Part shown: positions 20,350-28,632 of the stretch, in pieces
Position numbering within the stretch: the first letter of the stretch is position 1
How the letters are laid out: each line of letters starts with the position of its first letter
DNA from: an uncultured Oscillospiraceae bacterium
GTDB lineage: Bacteria; Bacillota; Clostridia; Oscillospirales; Acutalibacteraceae
NCBI GenBank assembly: GCA_948471205.1
Contig: CAOKRT010000001.1
Coordinates: 108,518 to 172,517 of the forward strand
Length of the DNA stretch: 64,000 bases
Reading direction: 5' to 3'
Translations under genes and position numbers: made by a program
Notes under the pieces: generated by a model
The model's database searches: none
Told to the model about the DNA's origin: nothing
What the model saw: the letters and a program-made list of their open reading frames with translations, nothing else

Positions 20350-21672
20350 ATGAAAAAAAGTTCTTTTAAATCGGGTGTGCATCCGTTTGAGGGAAAGTCG
20401 TATTCGCAGGATATGGCAATTAAAAAGCTGAATGCGGATAAAATAATGGTTTATCCTATGAGCCAGCATATCGGCGCACCGGCAAAGCCTTTGGTAAAGG
20501 CCGGCGACAGGGTGCTGAAAGGAATGAAAATTGCCGAAGCGGCATCTTTTATTTCAAGTCCTGTGTACAGTTCTGTTTCGGGAACGGTTAAAGCAGTGGA
20601 ACAGTGCCATATGATAAGCGGCACGCCGTCACAGGCTGTTATTGTTGAAAATGATTTTGAAGATGAGTGTGCAGAGGGTTTCGGCGTTAAAAGAAATCCT
20701 GATGATTTATCGAATGAAGAAATTATAAAAATCATTTCGGAAAGCGGCATTGTAGGTCTTGGCGGTGCAGGTTTTCCCACAGGGGTTAAGCTTTCTCCAA
20801 AGAACAAGGACAGTATTGACTGCATAATTGTGAACGGTGCGGAATGTGAACCGTATCTTACGTCGGATTACAGAATTATGCTTGAAAAGGCAGAACATAT
20901 TTTAACGGGTATTTCCGTAATCCTTCGTTTGTTTGAACATGCCGAAGCGGTTGTGGCAATAGAAGATAATAAACCGCAGGCAGTAAAGGTATTTCAGGAA
21001 AAGTGCGGCAGTTTTGAAAGAATACGCACAATGCGTCTTAAAACAAGGTATCCGCAGGGCGGCGAACGGCGGCTTATTGCCTCCGTTACAGGTCGAAAAA
21101 TAAATTCGCATATGCTTCCTGCCGATGCCGGAGTGGTGGTTATAAATGCTGCAACGGTATATGCTGTGTATAATGCGGTATGCAACAGTATTCCGCTTAT
21201 CAGCAAGGTTATTACCATTACCGGAGACGGTGTTTGTTCACCGTGCAATGTTGAAGTTCCGCTTGGCGTTTCTTTTTCCTATGTAATGGAAAAGTGCGGC
21301 GGTTTAAAGGAAAATACAGTCAAGCTTATATCAGGCGGTCCTATGATGGGTATGGCAATGCCCGGTCTTGATTTTCCTGTTATAAAAACCTCGTCATCCG
21401 TGCTTGCAATAACAAATGATGATGTGGCAAAAATGAAAACAACCGCATGCATTCACTGCGGACGCTGTGTAAGCGTGTGTCCTGAAAATCTTGTGCCGCA
21501 GCTTATGGCGCAGGCGGCAAAAGCAGAAAATTACGAGCGTTTTGAAACATTAAGCGGTATGGAATGTATTGAATGCGGCTGCTGTACATATGTATGCCCT
21601 GCCAAAAGACCGCTTACACAAACATTTAAACTTGCAAAAATTGCTGTAAGAGCAACAAAAACTGCGAAATAG
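20350..21672 (+). CDS. rnfC: Rnf electron transport complex subunit C
   Basis: A 440-residue cytoplasmic NADH/FMN-binding subunit of the ferredoxin:NAD+ oxidoreductase. It shows the NADH dehydrogenase-like GLGGAGFPTGVKL motif (about 137-149), the NGAECEPY segment, and two [4Fe-4S] sites near the C-terminus, CIHCGRCVSVCP and CIECGCCTYVCP. Length is typical for Firmicutes. First gene of rnfCDGEAB. Confidence 0.95.
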   Translation: MKKSSFKSGVHPFEGKSYSQDMAIKKLNADKIMVYPMSQHIGAPAKPLVKAGDRVLKGMKIAEAASFISSPVYSSVSGTVKAVEQCHMISGTPSQAVIVENDFEDECAEGFGVKRNPDDLSNEEIIKIISESGIVGLGGAGFPTGVKLSPKNKDSIDCIIVNGAECEPYLTSDYRIMLEKAEHILTGISVILRLFEHAEAVVAIEDNKPQAVKVFQEKCGSFERIRTMRLKTRYPQGGERRLIASVTGRKINSHMLPADAGVVVINAATVYAVYNAVCNSIPLISKVITITGDGVCSPCNVEVPLGVSFSYVMEKCGGLKENTVKLISGGPMMGMAMPGLDFPVIKTSSSVLAITNDDVAKMKTTACIHCGRCVSVCPENLVPQLMAQAAKAENYERFETLSGMECIECGCCTYVCPAKRPLTQTFKLAKIAVRATKTAK

Positions 21673-21685
21673 GGAGGGATCGTGT

Positions 21686-22618
21686 ATGTATAATGTATCT
21701 GTATCGCCTCATATCAGGGATAAAAGTTCAACCACAAAAATTATGGCAGACGTATGCATTGCGCTTGTGCCCACCCTTGCTTTCGGTGTTTGGCATTTCG
21801 GATGGAATGCGCTTGTTATTATTGTTTCTTCCGTTTTAAGCTGTGTGTTGTCGGAATTTATTTTTGAGCTTATTGTTAAGAAACCTATAACTGTGTTTGA
21901 TTTAAGCGCTGTTGTAACGGGCTTAATAATTGCACTGAATATGCCTCCCACGGCTGCGTGGTGGATTCCGGCAATAGGCGGCGTGTTTGCCATTATTGTT
22001 ATAAAAATGCTTTTTGGCGGAATAGGTCAGAATATTATGAATCCTGCGCTCGGCGCAAGATGCTTCCTGCTTATTTCATTTGCCTCCAGAATGACAAATT
22101 TTGCTGTTGACGGCATAGCGTCGCCAACGCCGCTTGCAAGTCTGAAAGCCGGTGAAACAGTAGATATTCTTGATATGTTCTTAGGTTTACATAACGGCTG
22201 TATCGGTGAGGTGTCGGTGGCAGCAATTTTAATCGGATTTGTGTATCTTCTTATTAAAAAAGTAATATCCGTCAGAATTCCTGCAATATATATCGGTTCG
22301 GCACTGGTGTTTATATTCCTGTTCCGTTTGCCGGACGGTGCGGCTGATTTAAATTATATGGCAGGTCAGCTTTTAACCGGCGGTTTGGCGGCAGGCGCCG
22401 TATTTATGGCAACGGATTACACAACCAGCCCTATAACAAAGAGCGGTCAGATAATATACGCACTGCTGTTAGGCTTTTTAACGGCAGTGTTCAGAGTGCT
22501 TGGCTCAAGTGCGGAAGGTGTGTCCTATGCAATTATTATAAGCAATCTCTGTGTTCCGCTTATTGAAAAAATTTCAGTGCCTAAAGCATTCGGCATGAAA
22601 AAGAAAGAGCAGGTGTAA
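21686..22618 (+). CDS. rnfD: Rnf electron transport complex subunit D
   Basis: A 310-residue membrane subunit homologous to NqrB. About eight hydrophobic helices are visible, with VTGLIIALNMPP early and the flavin-attachment region MATDYTTSPIT (about residue 235), where a Thr carries phosphoester-linked FMN. GGAGGG lies before the ATG, 13 bases after rnfC. Confidence 0.94.
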   Translation: MYNVSVSPHIRDKSSTTKIMADVCIALVPTLAFGVWHFGWNALVIIVSSVLSCVLSEFIFELIVKKPITVFDLSAVVTGLIIALNMPPTAAWWIPAIGGVFAIIVIKMLFGGIGQNIMNPALGARCFLLISFASRMTNFAVDGIASPTPLASLKAGETVDILDMFLGLHNGCIGEVSVAAILIGFVYLLIKKVISVRIPAIYIGSALVFIFLFRLPDGAADLNYMAGQLLTGGLAAGAVFMATDYTTSPITKSGQIIYALLLGFLTAVFRVLGSSAEGVSYAIIISNLCVPLIEKISVPKAFGMKKKEQV

Positions 22619-22621
22619 TTT

Positions 22622-23221
22622 ATGAAATCCGGTTTTATAAAAAACTGCCTTGCATTGTTTGCAATTACTCTGGCAGCAGGCTTTGCTCTTTCGGCAGTTA
22701 ATGAAATAACAAAAGAGCCGATTGCACTTGCAGAAGAAAAGGCAAGAAGCGTTGCGTATCAAACGGTTTTTGAAGGTGCGGATTTTACTGCAGTTGAAAA
22801 TTCGGAAGATCTGATTTTAAAGTTCAACACCGAAAATGCATATTGCAGAATGGATGATGTGCTGGAAGCAAAAGATAAAAACGGCCGTTCTGTAGGCTAT
22901 GTAATGTCTGCAACATCTCCGTCCGGATACGGAGGGGATATTCAGATTGCGATAGGCATTTCCTCCGAAACGGAAACCATAACAGGTTTTTCTGTTTTGT
23001 CAAACAGTGAAACAGCAGGTCTTGGCGCAAAATGCGCAGAAGATTTTTTCACCTCTCAGTTTGCGCAAAAATCGGCACAGGGCATTTCTTATACAAAAAA
23101 CGGTGCAGCCGATAATACGCAGATAGATGCTATCAGCGGTGCAACAGTAACAACAAATGCTGTTACAGAGGCTGTAAACTGTGCGCTTGATTTTTATAAT
23201 CATGTTCTGAAGGAGGGTTAA
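22622..23221 (+). CDS. rnfG: Rnf electron transport complex subunit G
   Basis: A 199-residue single-pass protein with an N-terminal anchor (about 6-24) and an extracytoplasmic FMN-binding domain. The SGATVTTNAV motif near residue 181 holds the Thr to which ApbE links FMN. It begins 3 bases after rnfD. Confidence 0.94.
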   Translation: MKSGFIKNCLALFAITLAAGFALSAVNEITKEPIALAEEKARSVAYQTVFEGADFTAVENSEDLILKFNTENAYCRMDDVLEAKDKNGRSVGYVMSATSPSGYGGDIQIAIGISSETETITGFSVLSNSETAGLGAKCAEDFFTSQFAQKSAQGISYTKNGAADNTQIDAISGATVTTNAVTEAVNCALDFYNHVLKEG

Positions 23222-23223
23222 TA

Positions 23224-23913
23224 ATGAAAACTGTTTTAGAAAGACTTCATAACGGAATTATTAAAGAAAACCCTACCTTTGTGCTTATGCTCGGTATGTG
23301 TCCTACACTGGCGGTAACAACATCGGCAATGAACGGTTTGGGAATGGGTCTTGCAACAACGGTTGTGCTTGTAATGAGCAATCTTATGATTTCCGTTTTG
23401 CGAAAGGTGATTCCGAACGGCGTAAGAATGCCGGCATACATCGTTATTGTTGCTTCATTTGTAACCATTGTTCAAATGCTTCTTCATGCTTATGTTACAT
23501 CGCTTTATGAATCGCTTGGAATTTATATTCCTCTTATTGTTGTTAACTGCATCATTCTCGGCAGAGCAGAAAGCTATGCTTCTAAAAACAGGATTATTCC
23601 TTCTATATTTGACGGTATAGGAATGGGTCTTGGTTTTACGGTTGGCTTAACGGCAATCGGCATTGTGCGCGAGCTTATAGGTGCCGGCACTGTATTCGGT
23701 TTTCAGATTATGCCGGAAAGCTATGAAGGTATTGCCATCTTTGTTCTTGCACCGGGCGCATTTCTTGTGCTTGCATTTTTGTGCGCACTTCAGAATAAGC
23801 TTGGCGTTAAAGGAGCGAACCGCCATGTAAAATCAGAAACAATGTGCGGCGGCAATTGTGCAAACTGCAAATCCCTTTGCAAAGAAAAGGATAAGGAGGA
23901 TAATAAAGAATGA
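23224..23913 (+). CDS. rnfE: Rnf electron transport complex subunit E (with Cys-rich tail)
   Basis: A 229-residue membrane subunit paired with RnfA and homologous to NqrD, with six hydrophobic helices and the conserved LGMCPTLAVT start and VNCIILGRAE segment. After the last helix it carries an unusual cytoplasmic tail with MCGGNCANCKSLC, four cysteines spaced 3-2-3, followed by a charged end. GGAGG precedes the ATG, and the 3' end overlaps rnfA by 4 bases. Confidence 0.93.
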   Translation: MKTVLERLHNGIIKENPTFVLMLGMCPTLAVTTSAMNGLGMGLATTVVLVMSNLMISVLRKVIPNGVRMPAYIVIVASFVTIVQMLLHAYVTSLYESLGIYIPLIVVNCIILGRAESYASKNRIIPSIFDGIGMGLGFTVGLTAIGIVRELIGAGTVFGFQIMPESYEGIAIFVLAPGAFLVLAFLCALQNKLGVKGANRHVKSETMCGGNCANCKSLCKEKDKEDNKE

Positions 23914-24488
23914 TAAAAACTTTATTTTTGGTTCTTCTTACAACTGCGCTCATCAATAATGTGGTATTAAGCCAGTTTCTCGGTATATGTCCGTTTCTTG
24001 GCGTATCAAAAAATGTTAAAACAGCAGCAGGCATGGGCGGAGCGGTTGTATTTGTTATAACGATTGCAAGCGCCGTTACAAACCTGCTTTACACGTTTGT
24101 AATTGAAAAGCTTAATATAACATTTCTTAATACAATTATATTTATTCTTGTAATTGCGGCGCTGGTGCAGCTTATAGAGCTGTTTCTTAAAAAATTTGTG
24201 CCCAAACTTCATCAGTCTCTTGGTGTATATCTTCCGCTTATAACAACAAACTGCGCTGTTCTGGGTGTAGCGCTTACAAATGTTCAGGAAGACAATAATT
24301 TTATAACAGCACTTATTACAGGCATTGGAACTGCAATAGGCTTTGCAGTGGCTATCATTATTCTTGCGGGTATCCGGGAAAAAACAGAAAACAATGATAT
24401 ACCAAAGGCATTCAGGGGAACACCTGCTGTTCTTTTAACAGCCTGTCTGATGGCAATTGCTTTTTACGGCTTTAACGTGCTTGCATAG
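23910..24488 (+). CDS. rnfA: Rnf electron transport complex subunit A
   Basis: A 192-residue six-helix membrane subunit homologous to NqrE. NNVVLSQFLGICPFLGVS and ITTNCAVLGVAL are family motifs. The conserved cysteines in FLGICPF and TTNCAVLG sit at the place where RnfA and RnfE share a buried [2Fe-2S] cluster in known structures. ATGA-type overlap with rnfE. Confidence 0.95.
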   Translation: MIKTLFLVLLTTALINNVVLSQFLGICPFLGVSKNVKTAAGMGGAVVFVITIASAVTNLLYTFVIEKLNITFLNTIIFILVIAALVQLIELFLKKFVPKLHQSLGVYLPLITTNCAVLGVALTNVQEDNNFITALITGIGTAIGFAVAIIILAGIREKTENNDIPKAFRGTPAVLLTACLMAIAFYGFNVLA

Positions 24489-24500
24489 GAGGGCGCTGTT

Positions 24501-25301
24501 ATGGATATAAAAAATATATTGATTTCAACTGCGGTTGTTGCAGTTGTGGGAATCGTTATAGCAATTCTTCTGAGTATTGCAGAAAAAATATTTCATGTTG
24601 ATGTAGATGAAAGAGAAACAGAGGTAAGGGAATGCCTTGCCGGAAACAACTGCGGTGCGTGCGGTTTTGCCGGGTGTGACGCGCTTGCAAAGGCGATTGT
24701 AAAAGGCGAAGCCCCTGTTAATGCATGTCCGCCGGCAGGAAAAACAGGTGCAGAAAAAATTGCTGAAATAATGGGTGCGGAAGCAGGCGAATATATAAGG
24801 CAAACAGCGTTTGTTATGTGTTCCGGAACTTGTGATAAAAGAAAGCCTACATATAATTATTTCGGAACAAAAAGCTGCCGTTCGGTTAATGTGGCACCGG
24901 GCGAAGGAACAAGAACCTGTGAATTCGGCTGTCTTGGTTACGGGGACTGTGTTCATGTTTGCGACAATAAGGCAATCCGTATTATAAACGGCAAAGCTGT
25001 TGTGGAAAGTGAACTTTGCGTTGCCTGCGGAAAATGCATCAAAGCCTGTCCGAAAGGTCTTATTGAATTTGTACCCTACCATTCAAAATACCGTGTTCAG
25101 TGCACGAATAAGCAAAAAGGTAAAATTGTACGTGTAAACTGCGAAGCAGGCTGTATTGCATGCGGTATGTGTCAGCGTAATTGTCCCGAAGGGGCAGTTA
25201 TGGTTGTAAATAACATAGCAAAAATCAATTATGATAAATGTGTGGGCTGCGGTATATGTGCCGAAAAATGCCCAACCAAGGTAATCAGAATATTTGAATA
25301 A
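24501..25301 (+). CDS. rnfB: Rnf electron transport complex subunit B
   Basis: A 266-residue ferredoxin-accepting subunit. It has an N-terminal membrane helix (about 5-26), the four-cysteine motif CGACGFAGC...CPP, then a chain of [4Fe-4S] sites: CVACGKCIKACP, CIACGMCQRNCP and CVGCGICAEKCP, after CEFGCLGYGDCVHVC. GGAGG precedes the ATG. It completes the six-gene set. Confidence 0.95.
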   Translation: MDIKNILISTAVVAVVGIVIAILLSIAEKIFHVDVDERETEVRECLAGNNCGACGFAGCDALAKAIVKGEAPVNACPPAGKTGAEKIAEIMGAEAGEYIRQTAFVMCSGTCDKRKPTYNYFGTKSCRSVNVAPGEGTRTCEFGCLGYGDCVHVCDNKAIRIINGKAVVESELCVACGKCIKACPKGLIEFVPYHSKYRVQCTNKQKGKIVRVNCEAGCIACGMCQRNCPEGAVMVVNNIAKINYDKCVGCGICAEKCPTKVIRIFE

Positions 25302-25320
25302 TCAAAAGGGGGAGAGAATT

Positions 25321-26364
25321 GTGAAAAGGCTGTTATCATGTATTCTCTCCTTTCTTATTTTGGTTATATTTTCTTCCTGTTCGGTCAGCAGTTCACAAAA
25401 GAAATTTTCACAATCCTTTTTTGATTTATTTGATACGGTATCTTCCGTTACGGCTTATGATACTTCGCAGAAAGAATTTGATGCACATTTTAAACTGGTT
25501 TACAATGAACTGAAAGAATATGCACAGCTATATGACATTTATAATGATTATGACGGCGTTGTTAATCTGAAATATATAAATGAACATGCATCAGAAGCGC
25601 CTGTAAAGGCGGATGAAAGAATTATTGATTTGCTTCTTTTCGGTAAAGAGGCATATGAAATCAGCCGCGGTACAGTGAATATCTGTATGGGTGCGGTGCT
25701 TTCTGTTTGGCACAGTGAACGTGATAGGGCGGCTGAGGATCCCCAAAATGCACGCCTGCCGGATATAAACCTGCTGCAGAAAAAATCATTGCATACAAAT
25801 ATACAGGATTTAATAATTGATAAGGAAAACAGCACGGTTTATTTTAAAGATGCCGAAATGCAGATTGATGCAGGCGCTGTTGCCAAAGGCTTTGCAGCAG
25901 AAAGAATAAGCCAATATATTGTGCAGAACCGTTTATGGAATTCCGCCATACTTTCTCTTGGCGGAAACATAAAGACCGTTGGCTTAAAAGAAGGCAAAAA
26001 ACCGTTTGTTATCGGAATTGAAAATCCGAAAAATACTTCTGTGTTTACATGCCGTGTTTCTTTGAAAAATACAGACAGTGTTGTAACAAGCGGCGATTAC
26101 CAGCGTTATTATACGGTGGAAGGAAAAAACTACTGCCATATCATTCATCCCGATACATTAATGCCGGCAGATTTTGTAAGTTCGGTTTCTGTAATTTCAA
26201 ATCATTCGGGTTACAGTGATATGCTGTCAACTGCTCTTTTTAACATGAGTGTGCAGGAAGGAATGGATTTTGTAAACAGTATGGATAATACAGAAGCAAT
26301 GTGGGTTGATAAAAACGGAAAAGTGTCCTATTCATCCGGCTTTAATAAATATCTGGTGCAGTAA
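25321..26364 (+). CDS. apbE: FAD:protein FMN transferase (lipoprotein)
   Basis: A 347-residue ApbE flavin transferase that links FMN to Thr in RnfG and RnfD. The GTG at 25321 is preferred over a TTG at 25294 because AAGGGGGAG lies just before it. The N-terminus is a lipoprotein signal (hydrophobic stretch ending FSSC). Family motifs are DAGAVAKGFA, SLGGNIKTVG and HIIHPDT. Position right after rnfB fits its job in maturing the complex. Confidence 0.93.
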   Translation: MKRLLSCILSFLILVIFSSCSVSSSQKKFSQSFFDLFDTVSSVTAYDTSQKEFDAHFKLVYNELKEYAQLYDIYNDYDGVVNLKYINEHASEAPVKADERIIDLLLFGKEAYEISRGTVNICMGAVLSVWHSERDRAAEDPQNARLPDINLLQKKSLHTNIQDLIIDKENSTVYFKDAEMQIDAGAVAKGFAAERISQYIVQNRLWNSAILSLGGNIKTVGLKEGKKPFVIGIENPKNTSVFTCRVSLKNTDSVVTSGDYQRYYTVEGKNYCHIIHPDTLMPADFVSSVSVISNHSGYSDMLSTALFNMSVQEGMDFVNSMDNTEAMWVDKNGKVSYSSGFNKYLVQ

Positions 26365-26366
26365 TT

Positions 26367-26747
26367 ATGAAAAAAAGATTGTTAAAAAAATGGGATATTA
26401 TTTTAATGGCTTCAGCACTTGCTGTTTCGGCAGTTTTTTTTATTTGTCTGAACTGCTTCAGTTCAGACGGCGATTTTATTTCGGTAAAGGTAAATGACTT
26501 TACAGTTGCTGAACTGCCGCTTCACCAGGATATTAAATACGAAATAGAAACAGATAACGGAATTTCAAATATAGTTGAAATATCCAACGGTGAGGCAAGG
26601 ATGCTTTCTGCCGATTGTCCCGATAAAATATGTGTGAACCATAAAAGCATAAGCAAACAAAACGACACGATTGTCTGTTTGCCGAATAAAGTGCTGATAA
26701 CGGTTGTTTCGGAAACTGAAAATGATGTGGATGGGGTGGCAAAATGA
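26367..26747 (+). CDS. NusG domain II-containing membrane-anchored protein
   Basis: A 126-residue protein with one N-terminal membrane helix (about 9-29) and an extracytoplasmic NusG_II-type beta domain including ADCPDKICVNHKSI, whose two cysteines are conserved in the family. Such genes often sit beside rnf or FMN-protein genes with a Gx transporter, but the biochemical role is not established. It starts 2 bases after apbE and overlaps the next gene by 4 bases. Confidence 0.82.
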   Translation: MKKRLLKKWDIILMASALAVSAVFFICLNCFSSDGDFISVKVNDFTVAELPLHQDIKYEIETDNGISNIVEISNGEARMLSADCPDKICVNHKSISKQNDTIVCLPNKVLITVVSETENDVDGVAK

Positions 26748-27250
26748 GCAGCAGGGTATGGAAAACTGCATGTTTTGGGCTGCTTACGGCACTTGCCTTT
26801 GTTTTTTCGTATCTGGAAAGTCTTATTTCTCTGAATATCGGAATTCCGGGTATAAAAATAGGTCTTGCTAATCTTGTGGTGGTTGCAGCGCTATATCTTT
26901 TTCCCGTAAAATATGCTTTTTTTATTGCAGTAATAAGAATTATATTGTCCGGTCTTACATTCGGCGGAATATCTGCCATGCTGTTCAGTCTTGCAGGCGG
27001 TATTTTTTCGTTTGCTGTTATGGCTGTTTTGAAAAAAACAAACAGGTTTTCCGTTACCGGTGTGTCTGCTGCAGGGGGAATAGCTCATAATGCAGGGCAG
27101 ATTATTGCCGCTGCTTTTGTGATGAAAACAGCACAGATTATTTATTATATTCCTGTACTTGTAATCAGCGGTACGGCGGCAGGCTTTTTAATCGGAATTA
27201 TTTCCGGCATTATAATTAAAAGACTTGAAAAGGTGATTAAAAATGATTAA
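26744..27250 (+). CDS. Gx transporter family protein (heptaprenyl diphosphate synthase component I-like)
   Basis: A 168-residue integral membrane protein with about five helices. NIGIPGIKIGLANLVVV and FGGISAMLFSLAGGIFSF match the Gx/HepS-I-like family, structurally related to ECF S components. The old name suggests a prenyl role, but a small-molecule carrier is more likely. Tight coupling to the NusG_II gene and to rnf/apbE points to a service role for flavin or quinone supply, which is inference. Confidence 0.82.
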   Translation: MSSRVWKTACFGLLTALAFVFSYLESLISLNIGIPGIKIGLANLVVVAALYLFPVKYAFFIAVIRIILSGLTFGGISAMLFSLAGGIFSFAVMAVLKKTNRFSVTGVSAAGGIAHNAGQIIAAAFVMKTAQIIYYIPVLVISGTAAGFLIGIISGIIIKRLEKVIKND

Positions 27251-27749
27251 AGAATATGCAGGAAAAACACCTGATATAAAAAATGCGGCTTTTATTGCTG
27301 AAAATGCAACGGTTATAGGTGATGCTGTGCTGAAAAAGGGTGCTTCCATTTGGTTTGGTGCGGTTGTCAGGGCGGACAGCGGAAATATTACAGTTGGTGA
27401 AAACAGCAATATACAGGATAACTGTACAGTGCATTGCTCGGCAGGTTTTCCCGTTGCCATAGGAAATAATGTTACAATAGGGCATAATGCGGTGATTCAT
27501 GGCTGCACAATCGGAGATAATTGCCTTATAGGTATGAATGCAACGATTCTGAACGGTGCTAAAATAGGAAAAAACAGTATTGTTGGGGCAGGCGCGCTTG
27601 TTACCGAGCATAAGGAATTTCCTGCTTCTTCATTAATTGTCGGTGTGCCTGGAAGGGCTGTAAAAACCATTGATGCGCCGGCAGTTAAATTAATTGAAGA
27701 AAACGCAAAGCAGTATGCGGAAGAATCAAAGCTGTATCATTCGCTTTAA
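27243..27749 (+). CDS. Gamma-type carbonic anhydrase family protein
   Basis: A 168-residue left-handed beta-helix protein built from hexapeptide repeats (NATVIG, NSNIQD, NNVTIG, NCLIG). The zinc-ligand histidines of the gamma class are present in CTVHCS and GHNAVIHG. It may hydrate CO2 or be a related acyltransferase-like protein (YrdA/CaiE type). It overlaps the previous gene by 8 bases. Confidence 0.88.
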   Translation: MIKEYAGKTPDIKNAAFIAENATVIGDAVLKKGASIWFGAVVRADSGNITVGENSNIQDNCTVHCSAGFPVAIGNNVTIGHNAVIHGCTIGDNCLIGMNATILNGAKIGKNSIVGAGALVTEHKEFPASSLIVGVPGRAVKTIDAPAVKLIEENAKQYAEESKLYHSL

Positions 27750-27815
27750 AACAAAAGCCTGCTGCACGAGCAAGCATGAACGACGGAAGCATTTATAAAA
27801 TACGGTGGAAATAAA

Positions 27816-28178
27816 ATGCTTATTGCACCGCCCTCTTTCTTTGATGCACTTATAAAAAAAGTGCCGCAGGGAAAACTGATAACCGCTGCGGGGCTGAGAA
27901 AATATCTTGCGGCGCAAAACGGCGCCGATTTTACAGACCCGATAACTGCAGGCATATTTATTAATATTGCTGCGTGGGCGAGTTATCAGAGAACAGAAAA
28001 CATAACGCCGTATTGGCGTGTTCTGAAATCAGACGGAGAGTTGAATATGAAATATCCCGAAGCAATATCGCTGCAAAAGGCTTTGCTTGAAAAAGAGGGA
28101 CATACCGTTATTTCCAAAGGTTGCAAAAATATAAAATATTATGTTAAAGACTTTGAAAGCAGTTTAACAGAATTATAA
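27816..28178 (+). CDS. MGMT/alkyltransferase-like DNA-binding protein without the acceptor Cys
   Basis: A 120-residue protein resembling the DNA-binding domain of O6-methylguanine-DNA methyltransferase: KVPQGKLITAAGLRKYL, then TPYWRVLKSDGEL and a closing QKALLEKEGH. At the position of the active PCHR motif it reads PYWR, so the alkyl-accepting cysteine is missing, as in alkyltransferase-like (ATL) proteins that flag lesions for repair. GGTGG precedes the ATG. Confidence 0.72.
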   Translation: MLIAPPSFFDALIKKVPQGKLITAAGLRKYLAAQNGADFTDPITAGIFINIAAWASYQRTENITPYWRVLKSDGELNMKYPEAISLQKALLEKEGHTVISKGCKNIKYYVKDFESSLTEL

Positions 28179-28197
28179 TAATTACAGGTGAACAAAT

Positions 28198-28521
28198 ATG
28201 ATGATTGAGGGAAATGAAAAACAGCTTGCCGCTATGACCGAATTTCACAGCGGAAACCGTGAAAAAGGGTTGCAACTGCAGGAAGAATTTGCATCTGAAT
28301 TCCGTAGAGAATATGCCGAAAAAGACCATTGTCCATGCCGGAAAGTATGCCGCTATCATGGAAACTGCAAGGAATGTGTTGCCATTCACAGGGCACACGG
28401 AGAGCATGTGCCGAATTGTATGCGAAATATGTTAAATAATAAAATTCGGTTTTTGTCGGAGCTTACAGAGCATACAATTGCCAATGAGATTAAACCGCCG
28501 GATGAAATTTTAAGAAAATAA
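28198..28521 (+). CDS. Small cysteine-rich protein (DUF6485-like)
   Basis: A 107-residue protein with a central Cys/His cluster, CPCRKVCRYHGNCKECVAIHR...PNC, which probably binds metal. The pattern resembles a small clostridial family annotated as DUF6485; no function is known. It starts 19 bases after the MGMT-like gene and ends the operon at a strong terminator. Confidence 0.65.
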   Translation: MMIEGNEKQLAAMTEFHSGNREKGLQLQEEFASEFRREYAEKDHCPCRKVCRYHGNCKECVAIHRAHGEHVPNCMRNMLNNKIRFLSELTEHTIANEIKPPDEILRK

Positions 28522-28527
28522 AGTTAT

Positions 28528-28562
28528 TGAGCATTGTTCATAAACAATGCTCAGTTTTTTTA
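28528..28562 (+). terminator. Strong intrinsic terminator
   Basis: TGAGCATTGTT pairs with AACAATGCTCA around a 4-base loop (stem 28528-28553), followed by GTTTTTTTAT. Confidence 0.85.
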
Positions 28563-28632
28563 TACATTTTGTTAATAGCTTATTTACAGTATTTATGCAA
28601 TAATTAGTTGTATAAAGCTTTGGAGGGGTAAT

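Noticed and set aside
26744..27250. Heptaprenyl diphosphate synthase subunit as the literal function
   Set aside because: The protein is an all-helical membrane protein without prenyltransferase Asp motifs; Gx transporter family is the safer name.
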